A stretch of DNA of 64,000 bases. It comes from Caballeronia calidae (GTDB taxonomy: Bacteria; Pseudomonadota; Gammaproteobacteria; Burkholderiales; Burkholderiaceae). The notes under the pieces were generated by a model. That model was not told the origin of the DNA. It ran no database searches and saw only the letters and a list, made by a program, of their open reading frames with translations. The stretch spans positions 32,200-96,199 of the forward strand of contig NZ_FCOX02000035.1 in the NCBI RefSeq assembly GCF_900044055.2, read 5' to 3'. The position numbers and the translations under genes are program-made. Each line of letters starts with the position of its first letter. Positions within the stretch are counted from its first letter, which is position 1. This document shows positions 15,990 to 23,926 of the stretch, piece by piece.

Positions 15990-17870
15990 ATGCTCTCCAA
16001 CCTGCTCGTCCAACTCGTCAACGGCTTAGCCGACGCCTGCGCGCTCTTTCTCGTCGCCTCGGGCCTGTCGCTCATCTTCGGCGTCACGCGCATCGTCAAC
16101 TTCGCGCATGGCTCGCTGTACATGCTCGGCGTGTATGTCGCGTATAGCCTGACGAGCCGTTTCGGCGAAAGCGTCGCGGGCTTCTGGGCGTCGGTTGCCG
16201 GGGCGGCGCTGTTCGTCGGCGCGATCGGCGCGGCGATCGAAGTGAGCGTGCTGAGGCGCATCTATCGTGCGCCCGAACTCTTTCATCTGCTCGCCACGTT
16301 CGCGCTCGTGCTGATCATTCGCGATGCCGCGCTCTGGCTGTGGGGGCCGGAAGACCTGTTCGGCCCGCGCGCGCCGCATCTCGAAGGCGCCGTGCAGATG
16401 CTCGGCCATCCGCTGCCCGCGTACGATCTCGCGCTGATCGTCATCGGGCCGCTCGTGCTGCTCGCGCTCTGGTATGCGCTCACGCGCACGCGCTGGGGCA
16501 CGCTCGTGCGGGCGGCGAGCGCGGACCGGGAGATGCTCGGCGCACTCGGCGTCAATCAGGCGTGGCTCTTCACCGGCGTGTTCTTCGTCGGCGCGTTGCT
16601 CGCGGGACTGGGCGGCGCGCTGCAGGTGCCGCGTATGTCCGCGAATCTGTCGCTCGATCTGGAGACCATCGGCAATGCGTTCGTCGTCGTCGTGGTCGGC
16701 GGCATGGGCTCGATTCCGGGCGCATTCGTCGCGGCATTGCTGATCGCCGAAATCAAGGCGATGTGCATCGGCATCGGGCACGTGTCGATCGCGGGCATCG
16801 ACTTCTCCTTGTCGAAGTTCACGCTCGTCGCGGAGTTCGTCGTGATGGCCGTCGTGCTCGTGCTGCGTCCGTGGGGGCTCTTCGGCCGCGCGCAGGCGAT
16901 CGCGCGTTCCGCCGCGCCCGCCGATCAGCCCCTTCGCCCCGCGACACGCAAGATGAAGCTCGCCGCGCTCATCGTCGTGATCGCGCTTGCGCTCGCGCCG
17001 CTCGCCGCCGATGCGTTTCCGTACATGCCCGTGCTCTTCGTCGAGATCATGATCGCGGTGCTGTTCGCCGCGAGCCTGCACTTCATCATGGGACCGGGCG
17101 GCATGCACTCGTTCGGGCATGCGGCGTACTTCGGCCTCGGCGCATACGGCGCGGCGTTGTTCCTCAAGGTCTTCGCGATGCCGATGGAAGCCGCGCTCGT
17201 ACTCGGCCCGCTCATCGCGGGCATCGGCGCGCTCGTGTTCGGCTGGTTCTGCGTGCGCCTGTCGGGCGTTTATCTCGCGATGCTCACGCTTGCGTTCGCG
17301 CAGATCGTCTGGTCGGTCGTCTTTCAATGGGATGCGGTCACGGGCGGCAGCAACGGCATACTGGGCATCTGGCCCGCGCCGTGGCTATCGTCGCCCGTCG
17401 CGTTCTATTACCTCACGCTCGTGTTCGCCGTGCTCGGCGTCTGGCTGTTGCGCCGCATGGTGTTCTCCCCGCTCGGCCTCGCGATGCGCGCGGGCCGCGA
17501 CTCCCCGTTGCGCGCCGAAGCGATCGGCGTGAACGTCGCGCGCGTGCAGTGGGCCGCGTTCGTCGTCGCCGCGCTCGTATGCGGCCTCGCGGGCTCGCTC
17601 TATGCGTTCTCGAAGGGCAATATCTCGCCCGAAGCGATCAGCGTGGGCCGCTCCGTCGATGGCCTCGTGATGGTCCTGCTCGGCGGCATACAGACGCTCG
17701 CCGGTCCGATCGTCGGCGCGAGCGTGTTCACGTGGCTGCAGGACACGGTCGCGCGGCAGACCGATTACTGGCAGGCGCTGCTCGGCGGCGCGATCCTGAT
17801 ACTCGTCATCGCGTTTCCGCAAGGCCTCGCGGGCTTCGTGCGCGAGCGCTTCTTCAGGGAGGCGCAATGA
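15990..17870 (+). CDS. Branched-chain amino-acid ABC transporter, fused LivH-LivM permease
   Basis: A 626-residue inner-membrane protein that joins two permeases normally encoded separately. Residues about 1-300 are LivH-like (LVNGLADACALFLVASGLSLIFGVTRIVNFAHGSLYMLG ... VVGGMGSIPGAFVAALL). Residues about 320-626 are LivM-like (FIMGPGGMHSFGHAAYFGLGAYGAALF ... NVARVQWAAFVVAALVCGLAGSLYAF ... LLGGIQTLAGPIVGASVF). A hydrophilic linker lies near residue 310. The start at 15990 is preferred because the long upstream extension is not conserved-looking. It overlaps the next gene by 4 bp. Confidence 0.92.
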   Translation: MLSNLLVQLVNGLADACALFLVASGLSLIFGVTRIVNFAHGSLYMLGVYVAYSLTSRFGESVAGFWASVAGAALFVGAIGAAIEVSVLRRIYRAPELFHLLATFALVLIIRDAALWLWGPEDLFGPRAPHLEGAVQMLGHPLPAYDLALIVIGPLVLLALWYALTRTRWGTLVRAASADREMLGALGVNQAWLFTGVFFVGALLAGLGGALQVPRMSANLSLDLETIGNAFVVVVVGGMGSIPGAFVAALLIAEIKAMCIGIGHVSIAGIDFSLSKFTLVAEFVVMAVVLVLRPWGLFGRAQAIARSAAPADQPLRPATRKMKLAALIVVIALALAPLAADAFPYMPVLFVEIMIAVLFAASLHFIMGPGGMHSFGHAAYFGLGAYGAALFLKVFAMPMEAALVLGPLIAGIGALVFGWFCVRLSGVYLAMLTLAFAQIVWSVVFQWDAVTGGSNGILGIWPAPWLSSPVAFYYLTLVFAVLGVWLLRRMVFSPLGLAMRAGRDSPLRAEAIGVNVARVQWAAFVVAALVCGLAGSLYAFSKGNISPEAISVGRSVDGLVMVLLGGIQTLAGPIVGASVFTWLQDTVARQTDYWQALLGGAILILVIAFPQGLAGFVRERFFREAQ

Positions 17871-18652
17871 CACTGCTTTCCATTGCGCATCTCTCGAAGT
17901 CTTTCGACGGCGTGCAGGCCGTCGACGATGTCACGTTCGATCTCGAAGCAGGGCAGTTGCTCGCGCTCATCGGCCCGAACGGCGCGGGCAAGTCGACGTG
18001 CTTCAACATGATCAACGGACAACTGAGGCCGACATCGGGCGCGATCCGTTTAGACGGCCACGATATCGTCGGCATGCGTCCGCGCGATATCTGGCGTCGC
18101 GGCGTGGGCCGCACGTTTCAGATCGCCGCGACCTTCAATTCGATGACCGTGCTCGAAAACGTCCAGATGGCGTTGCTTTCGCAGGAACGGCGCGTCTACA
18201 GTCTGTTCGGCCGCGTTGTGTCATGGAAGGAAGATGAAGCGATGGCCCTGCTCGATCTCGTCGGCATGGCCGGGCACGCGCAGCGCAGTTGCGCGGTGCT
18301 CGCCTATGGGGACGTGAAGCGCGTCGAGCTGGCGATCGCGCTTGCGAACCGTCCGAAGCTTTTGTTGATGGACGAGCCGACCGCGGGCATGGCGCCGCAG
18401 GAACGCAACGCGCTGATGGCGCTCACCGCGCGTCTCGCGAAGGAGCGCAACATCGGCGTGCTGTTCACCGAGCACAGCATGGACGTGGTGTTCTCTCATG
18501 CGGACAGGCTGATCGTGCTGGCACGCGGCCGCCTCATCGCACAAGGCGATGCCGAAACGATCCGCAACGATCCGCGCGTGCGCGAGGTGTATCTCGGCAC
18601 GGGCGCATCGTTTGCGCCGCGCGCGGTGCTGGGCACGGGAGCATCGTCATGA
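17867..18652 (+). CDS. livG: Branched-chain amino-acid ABC transporter ATP-binding protein, LivG type
   Basis: A 261-residue ATPase. Walker A is GPNGAGKST, the signature region is VLAYGDVKRVELAIALA (a relaxed ABC signature typical of LivG-like proteins), Walker B is LLLMDEPTAGM and the switch histidine is in FTEHSMDVV. ATG overlaps the permease stop. The C terminus carries a short tandem duplication (GTGASFAPRAVLGTGASS), an unusual tail beyond the ATPase fold. The LivF gene overlaps by 4 bp. Confidence 0.94.
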   Translation: MTLLSIAHLSKSFDGVQAVDDVTFDLEAGQLLALIGPNGAGKSTCFNMINGQLRPTSGAIRLDGHDIVGMRPRDIWRRGVGRTFQIAATFNSMTVLENVQMALLSQERRVYSLFGRVVSWKEDEAMALLDLVGMAGHAQRSCAVLAYGDVKRVELAIALANRPKLLLMDEPTAGMAPQERNALMALTARLAKERNIGVLFTEHSMDVVFSHADRLIVLARGRLIAQGDAETIRNDPRVREVYLGTGASFAPRAVLGTGASS

Positions 18653-19356
18653 CGCTGCTGAAAGTCGACGCGCTGAATGCGTTTTATGGCCGCGCGCAGA
18701 TCCTCTTCGATGTCGGCTTCGAAGTCGGGCATGGCGAAGTCGTCGCGCTGATGGGCCGCAACGGCGCGGGCAAATCCACGACGATGAAGGCCGTGATGGG
18801 CCTCTTGCCGCGCATTTCGGGCGCGGTGTCGTTCCTGGGCGAGAACATCGCCGGCTTGGCGCCGCACCGCATCGCGCGAAAGGGTTTGGGCTACGTTCCC
18901 GAGGATCGCCGCGTGTTCGGCGATCTGACCGTGATGGAGAATCTCGACACGGGCCGCCAGCCGCCGCGCGAGCACGCGCCGCTCTGGACGCCGGACAAGC
19001 TCTTTCGCGTGTTCCCGAATCTCGGCGCGATGCGCAATCGCCGCGCGAGCCGCATGAGCGGCGGCGAGCAGCAAATGCTGACGGTCTCCCGCACGCTGAT
19101 GGGCAATCCGCGCCTGGTATTGCTCGACGAGCCATCGGAAGGCGTCGCGCCCGTGATCGTCGAGCAGATGGCCGATATGATTCTCGAGCTGAAGCGCGAA
19201 GGACTCGCGATTCTTTTGTCCGAGCAGAACCTGCACTTCGCGGAACTCGTCAGCGACCGCGTCTATGTGCTGGAGAAAGGACAGGTGCGCCATGAAGGCG
19301 CGATGAGCGCATTCGCCCGCGACGATGTCGCGCGCCGCGCGTTTCTGGGTGTTTGA
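18649..19356 (+). CDS. livF: Branched-chain amino-acid ABC transporter ATP-binding protein, LivF type
   Basis: A 235-residue ATPase forming a heterodimer with LivG. Walker A is GRNGAGKST, the signature is MSGGEQQML, Walker B is LVLLDEPSEG, and GYVPEDRRVFGDLTVMENL is the LivF-type Q-loop segment. It overlaps livG by ATGA and is followed 27 bp later by the binding-protein gene, so the whole set is one operon. Confidence 0.95.
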   Translation: MTLLKVDALNAFYGRAQILFDVGFEVGHGEVVALMGRNGAGKSTTMKAVMGLLPRISGAVSFLGENIAGLAPHRIARKGLGYVPEDRRVFGDLTVMENLDTGRQPPREHAPLWTPDKLFRVFPNLGAMRNRRASRMSGGEQQMLTVSRTLMGNPRLVLLDEPSEGVAPVIVEQMADMILELKREGLAILLSEQNLHFAELVSDRVYVLEKGQVRHEGAMSAFARDDVARRAFLGV

Positions 19357-19383
19357 AACGAATTCGAAAGAGGAGATGACTAC

Positions 19384-20589
19384 ATGACGATCCGCGCAGG
19401 CACGACGATGCGCCTCACCATTCTGGCAACGGCGGCGAGCCTGACGTTTGCCGCGCACGCCGACACCATCAAGATCGGCGAGATCAACAGCTACAAGGCG
19501 CAGCCTGCGTTTCTCCTGCCGTACAAGAACGGCTGGAATCTCGCGCTCGACGAGATCAACGCGGCGGGCGGCATCAACGGCAACAAGCTCGAAGTCGTCT
19601 CGCGCGACGACAACGGCAATCCCGGCGACACCGTTCGCGTCGCGCAGGAGCTCGTCACGCGCGAGCAGGTGAAGCTCTTGTTCGGCGGCTATCTGTCGAA
19701 CACGGGTCTCGCGCTCGCGGATTATGCGAAGCAGCGGCGCATCTTCTTTCTCGCGGCCGAGCCGCTCACCGACAAGATCGTCTGGCAGGACGGCAACAAG
19801 TACACGTATCGCCTGCGCCCGTCGACGTATATGCAGGTCGCGATGCTCGTGCCCGAAGCCGCGAAGCTCAGGAAGAAGCGCTGGGCGCTCGTGTATCCGA
19901 ACTATGAATACGGGCAGTCGGCGGTGGCCACGTTCAAGCGCTTGCTGAAGGCCGCGCAGCCGGATGTCGAATTCGTCGCGGAGCAGGCGACGCCGCTCGG
20001 CAACATCGATGCGGGCGCCGTGACGCAGGCACTCGCCGACGCGAAACCAGACGCCATCTTCAACGTGCTCTTCAGCGCGGACCTCGGCAAGTTCGTGCGC
20101 GAGGGCAACACGCGCGGGCTCTTCAAGGATCGCGCGGTCGTGTCGCTGCTGACGGGCGAGCCGGACTATCTCGATCCGCTCGGCAAGGAAGCGCCGGTCG
20201 GCTGGATCGTGACGGGCTATCCGTGGTATTCGATCGATACGCCCGCGAACAGGAAATTCGTCGCCGCGTATCAGGCGAAGTATCACGACTATCCGCGCCT
20301 GGGCTCGGTCGTCGGCTATACGGCGATGATGTCGATCGCCAATGGCCTCAAGAAGTCCGGCTCGCCCGATGCCGACAAGCTCGCCGCCGCGTTCAAGGGC
20401 CTGCCCGTCGATACGCCGTTCGGCCCGATCACGTACCGCAAGCAGGACAATCAATCGACGATGGGCGCGTATGTCGGGGTGACGGGCCTGAAGGACGGCA
20501 AGGGCGTGATGACGTCGTTCCGCTACGTCGACGGCGCGAGCGTGCAGCCGTCGGACGAAGAAGTGAAGAAGCTGCGCCCGGCGGACTAA
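19384..20589 (+). CDS. ABC transporter periplasmic substrate-binding protein, LivK/amide-urea type
   Basis: A 401-residue periplasmic protein with a signal peptide (MTIRAGTTMRLTILATAASLTFAAHA). The mature part begins DTIKIGEINSYKAQPAFLLPYKNGWNLALDEINAAGGING, the usual type I periplasmic fold of LivK relatives. GGAG precedes the ATG at short range. It is the last gene of the liv operon, after livF. The ligand is not certain: leucine-type amino acids, amides or aromatic acids are all bound by family members. Confidence 0.92.
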   Translation: MTIRAGTTMRLTILATAASLTFAAHADTIKIGEINSYKAQPAFLLPYKNGWNLALDEINAAGGINGNKLEVVSRDDNGNPGDTVRVAQELVTREQVKLLFGGYLSNTGLALADYAKQRRIFFLAAEPLTDKIVWQDGNKYTYRLRPSTYMQVAMLVPEAAKLRKKRWALVYPNYEYGQSAVATFKRLLKAAQPDVEFVAEQATPLGNIDAGAVTQALADAKPDAIFNVLFSADLGKFVREGNTRGLFKDRAVVSLLTGEPDYLDPLGKEAPVGWIVTGYPWYSIDTPANRKFVAAYQAKYHDYPRLGSVVGYTAMMSIANGLKKSGSPDADKLAAAFKGLPVDTPFGPITYRKQDNQSTMGAYVGVTGLKDGKGVMTSFRYVDGASVQPSDEEVKKLRPAD

Positions 20590-21158
20590 CTCTTAGGGAA
20601 GGGCTTGCTGAAGAATCTGGAGCCGGCAAGCCCGAAGCGCCACGGCACGTCCATCGCCTTGCTGATGCCGATGCGCGGTCCGTGGACGATGGCGAAATCT
20701 TCCTCCGGCGGCTCGATATGAAACGGCGCTTCGAGCAGCGACATGCCGTTGTTCCTGTGCGTGACGCCGAGCGCCTGCGCGACGCGGCCCGGCCCCGAGC
20801 ATAGAAGCCTGATCGGCTCCAGCCCGCGCCGCTCGCGCATTGCGTCGATGCCGACGAGCGGCTCGATCGCGCGGATCAGCACCCCGGCGCCGTGGCCCGC
20901 TTCGCGGCACACGAAGTTCAGGCACCAGTGAATGCCGTAGGAGCGGTAGACGTAGGCATGGGCGGGCGGCCCGAACATTGCTGCGTTGCGCGGTGTCGGA
21001 CCGGAAAAGCTGTGCGAGGCGGGATCCTCGCGGTCATACGCTTCCGTTTCGACGATGCGGCCGCCGACTCCGTCGACGGTCACGATCGCGCCGATCAGGC
21101 GTTGTGCGACTTCGTCGGACGGCGCGCGGAAATCGATGGGTTTGGGCTTCTTGTTCAC
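20586..21158 (-). CDS. mpg: DNA-3-methyladenine glycosylase, AAG/MPG type
   Basis: A 190-residue base-excision repair enzyme that removes alkylated purines. Visible are the active-site segment GRIVETEAYDREDPASHSF, the DNA-intercalating and base-binding region AYVYRSYGIHWCLNFV, GVLIRAIEPL and the C-terminal GPRIGISKAMDVPWRF. A GTG start at 21158 (NKKPKPIDF) is chosen; the ribosome site is not obvious. The reading frame extends further upstream but would overlap the divergent gene's leader. It converges on the binding-protein gene with overlapping stop codons. Confidence 0.9.
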   Translation of the reverse strand: MNKKPKPIDFRAPSDEVAQRLIGAIVTVDGVGGRIVETEAYDREDPASHSFSGPTPRNAAMFGPPAHAYVYRSYGIHWCLNFVCREAGHGAGVLIRAIEPLVGIDAMRERRGLEPIRLLCSGPGRVAQALGVTHRNNGMSLLEAPFHIEPPEEDFAIVHGPRIGISKAMDVPWRFGLAGSRFFSKPFPKS

Positions 21159-21216
21159 AAGCGTTATTCTAGCCGCGCCGTCCGGCAACAGACCCCCGAC
21201 GATCAGGAGACGCCGA

Positions 21217-21648
21217 ATGAAAACTTCGTGGTTCCTCAAGTTCTCGAATGCGCTCGCGCAAATGGCGGGCCGCGCATCGACCTTCGTGATCGCGGTGCTG
21301 CTCGTGATCGTCTGGGGCCTGTCCGGGCCGCTCTTTCACTTCAGCGATACATGGCAGCTCGTCATCAACACGTCGACGACCATCGTGACGTTTCTGATGG
21401 TCTTTTTGATCCAGAACACGCAAAACCGCGATACCGCCGCGATGCAGATCAAGCTCGACGAACTCATTCGCGCGGTCGACAAGGCGCATAACGCGCTGCT
21501 CGATCTGGAAGAGCTCGATGAGAAGGAGCTCGTCGTTTTTCGCAAGCGCTATGAGAAGCTCGCGCAGGAGGCGCGCGATAACTTTCGTTCGGCAAGCCGC
21601 GATATTGAAATGCCCGCTTTCCCGCAAGACGGCAAACGCGATGACTAA
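21217..21648 (+). CDS. Small membrane protein, low-affinity iron permease family
   Basis: A 143-residue protein with two hydrophobic helices: FVIAVLLVIVWGLSGPLF and NTSTTIVTFLMVFLIQNTQNRD. The latter, with its QNTQNRD boundary, is the signature of the family named low-affinity iron permease (PF04120). The C-terminal half is a charged helical segment (AVDKAHNALLDLEELDEKELVVF). AGGAGA at 21205-21210 sets the ATG at 21217. The iron role in bacteria is unproven. Confidence 0.85.
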   Translation: MKTSWFLKFSNALAQMAGRASTFVIAVLLVIVWGLSGPLFHFSDTWQLVINTSTTIVTFLMVFLIQNTQNRDTAAMQIKLDELIRAVDKAHNALLDLEELDEKELVVFRKRYEKLAQEARDNFRSASRDIEMPAFPQDGKRDD

Positions 21649-22124
21649 AGCTTGCATGGAAAGATCTGGCGATGAAACTCCGGACACTTTGCTTGCGGGC
21701 CGCGCAAACTAGGTGACAAAACCGGGCAAAGGAAGGTAAGCTCGGGTTCTTCGCCGCAGCGCTCCGGCTGCGCGCCGCGCAGCCGGCCTCGCGCGGTCAG
21801 CCCGGCCCTCGGGCCGCATCCTTGCGGATGTCGTTCCGCGAACCTCCGCAAAATTTTTCGCAAAAATCGCTAAAGAAATCCAAACCGATTTTGCGCCCGC
21901 TGCGATCGGGCAAGCAAACGCGAAAAAGAAAAATTCCGCTCCCTAAAGTTATTCGAATCGTTGCCGAAAAGGGCGCGTCGCAGGCTTTTCGAAAGCCCGG
22001 TAAGAGGCCATTTCCGGCCTTTAATTGGCGAAGTTATTTCTTTCCGAACTGGCTAGGATGTGTCGTGCCCGGTAATCCTTTTTGCCGGGTCCACACCTAC
22101 CTAAACCCCTTGAAGGAAAGAAAA
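21649..22124 (+). promoter_or_regulatory. Long structured leader/promoter region of the Tad pilus operon
   Basis: These 476 bp hold no supported gene. They contain a series of inverted repeats: a perfect 11-bp-arm palindrome at 21764-21786, a 6-bp hairpin at 21983-21997, a 5-bp hairpin at 22005-22020 running into TTTAATT, and a weak one at 22068-22089. The first 150 bp are very GC-rich; the stretch 21850-22060 is A-rich. A strong AAGGAAAG at 22113-22120 serves flp. The hairpins may modulate pilin expression. Confidence 0.5.
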
Positions 22125-22316
22125 ATGCGCAAACTGATGAAGGCTTTCGTGCGCGATGAGCGCGGTGTCAGCGCGATGGAATACGCGGTCCTCGCCGGGA
22201 TCGTCGTGGTTGCGCTGGCTGCAATGGCAAGCCAGTTCAGCACCGGCTTCTCGACCCTGTTCACGAACATGTTCAACAAGGTCACTTCTACGGCCAGCAG
22301 CAGCAGCGGCAGCTGA
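22125..22316 (+). CDS. flp: Flp/Fap-type pilin component
   Basis: A 63-residue class IVb pilin, the major subunit of Tad pili. The prepilin site is DERGVSAMEYAVLAGIVVVALAA: cleavage after the Gly, with Glu and Tyr at +5 and +6, then the hydrophobic assembly helix. The C-terminal tail is Ser/Thr-rich. The start is fixed by AAGGAAAG with a short spacer. It heads the operon and is separated by 36 bp from the prepilin peptidase gene. Confidence 0.96.
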   Translation: MRKLMKAFVRDERGVSAMEYAVLAGIVVVALAAMASQFSTGFSTLFTNMFNKVTSTASSSSGS

Positions 22317-22352
22317 TAGCGGTCTTTCCCGCGCACAAAAAACAAGACCATC

Positions 22353-22862
22353 GTGCAGCTCCTGTCCCTTGCCATTCGCCTGATCGTGCTCTGCGTGCTG
22401 CTCTGGCTCGCGGTCATCGACGTGCGCTCCCGACGCCTGCCGACCAAAATCGTGCTGTCCGTCGGAGCGCTTTTCTTTGTCGATGCCCTGGCTCGCCGCA
22501 TGCCGATCGACGATGTCATCGTTCATCTGCTGCTCGCGCTTGGCGTGTTCGTGTTCTGCGCCGTGTTGTTCGCGGCGAAGATGCTGGGCGGAGGCGATGC
22601 AAAACTCGCCTCCGTGATTTTTCTCTGGGCCGGCCTCGCGTTGTCCTTGCCCGCCTTAACCCTGATTTCCGTGATCGGGACCGTCGTGTCGCTGATCAGT
22701 CTCGCGACGCGCCACATGAATCCGGTGCAACGATTCATGCCGATGCAGGCGCTCGCCCTGTTCTCCGGCACGCGCGGGGTGCCCTACGGCGTGGCTCTCG
22801 CGCTCGGCGGCGGTCTCGTGATCGTGCTGCCGGCGCTCCTGCCTTTCTTTGCGACCCGATAG
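22353..22862 (+). CDS. cpaA: Prepilin peptidase, A24 family (CpaA/TadV)
   Basis: A 169-residue inner-membrane aspartic peptidase that processes Flp and the pseudopilins. The two catalytic aspartates are in VIDVRSRRLP and GGGDAKLAS (the GxGD motif). About five hydrophobic segments are present, and the methyltransferase domain of classical PilD is absent, as in TadV. The start is GTG at 22353 with a weak ribosome site. Confidence 0.93.
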   Translation: MQLLSLAIRLIVLCVLLWLAVIDVRSRRLPTKIVLSVGALFFVDALARRMPIDDVIVHLLLALGVFVFCAVLFAAKMLGGGDAKLASVIFLWAGLALSLPALTLISVIGTVVSLISLATRHMNPVQRFMPMQALALFSGTRGVPYGVALALGGGLVIVLPALLPFFATR

Positions 22863-22874
22863 GACGGCGCGCTC

Positions 22875-23828
22875 ATGTCCAACATCATCAAGTTCGCCGT
22901 GCTGCTCGTCGGCGCTTTGCTCATCGCGCTCATCGTGCGCGTCGTCGTGGCGAACGCGTCGCGCCCGGCGGAACATGTCGTCACCACCGAGAAGGTGCAG
23001 GTGAGCGCGGCCGAATTGCCGCAAGGCCTGCTGCTGCGCGATGAAGACCTCACGTGGAAGTCGGTTCCGGTCTCGCAGCTGCCGCCCAATGCGATCGTCT
23101 CGGGCGCGCAGAACGCGGTCGACATCAAGGGCGCGCTGCTGCGTCATCCGGTCGAGAGCGGCGCGGTGCTCACCTCCGCCGACGTCATCCTGCCGAGCGC
23201 GCCGGGCTTTCTCGCCGCGACGCTCAAGCCCGACATGCGCGCCGTGTCGGTCGCGGTGGACGACGTCTCCGGCAACGCCGGCCTCATCCAGCCGGGCGAT
23301 TACGTCGACCTGCTTCTGACGCAGCAAATGGAGCGTCGCACCGATTCGCCGGACCTCGCCGTATCGAGCGAGACCGTGGTCGAGCATGTGCGCGTGCTCG
23401 CGGTCGGCTCCGAGATCAAGCGGCCGAAGAACACCGGCGACACCACCGAAATCGTCACGCGCGCCCGCACGGTGACGCTCGAAGTGACGCCGCGCATGGG
23501 CGAGGTCGTCGCGGTGGCGGCGCGTCTCGGCTCGCTGTCGCTCGCGCTGCGCAGCTTCGCAACCGATACGCGCGACCCGCTGGCATCGGCGGCGATCGCG
23601 GCATCGTCGACGCCGCGCGCGCCGATCTGGGCCGGCGACATTTCGCGCGCCGTGCGCGATCTGCCGCGCTCGCGGCCCGCACAGGCCGGCGCGGCGCCGC
23701 GCGCGCCGGCGCCCGCACGCCCGGTCACGATCTATCGCGGCTCGGACAAGAGCGAAGCCGGCTCGACGGTCGCGCAAGTGGGCGCATCGTCGGACGCGCC
23801 GCCCCTGCCGAGCGTGCCCGCGCGATGA
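22875..23828 (+). CDS. cpaB: Flp pilus assembly protein CpaB/RcpC
   Basis: A 317-residue protein with an N-terminal membrane anchor (FAVLLVGALLIALIVRVVVAN) and a SAF domain with the family motif ELPQGLLLRDEDLTWKSVP, then the RcpC region PGFLAATLKPDMRAVSVAVDDVSGNAGLIQPGDYVDLLL. It acts in the periplasm beside the secretin. The C-terminal 80 residues are Ala/Pro-rich and variable. Its TGA overlaps an ATG for cpaC. Confidence 0.94.
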   Translation: MSNIIKFAVLLVGALLIALIVRVVVANASRPAEHVVTTEKVQVSAAELPQGLLLRDEDLTWKSVPVSQLPPNAIVSGAQNAVDIKGALLRHPVESGAVLTSADVILPSAPGFLAATLKPDMRAVSVAVDDVSGNAGLIQPGDYVDLLLTQQMERRTDSPDLAVSSETVVEHVRVLAVGSEIKRPKNTGDTTEIVTRARTVTLEVTPRMGEVVAVAARLGSLSLALRSFATDTRDPLASAAIAASSTPRAPIWAGDISRAVRDLPRSRPAQAGAAPRAPAPARPVTIYRGSDKSEAGSTVAQVGASSDAPPLPSVPAR

Positions 23829-23926
23829 ACCAGCAGCGTGCGGCACTCCGGGCAGCGACGAACGCGGCGAGCACGGCGAACACAGCAGCATCAAGTCACG
23901 GCAGCACAGTGCCAGGATCGAATCTC

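Noticed and set aside
21822..22124. In-frame extension of flp upstream to 21822
   Set aside because: It would put 101 unlike residues before the pilin leader; the ATG at 22125 has a strong ribosome site and gives a standard-size pilin.
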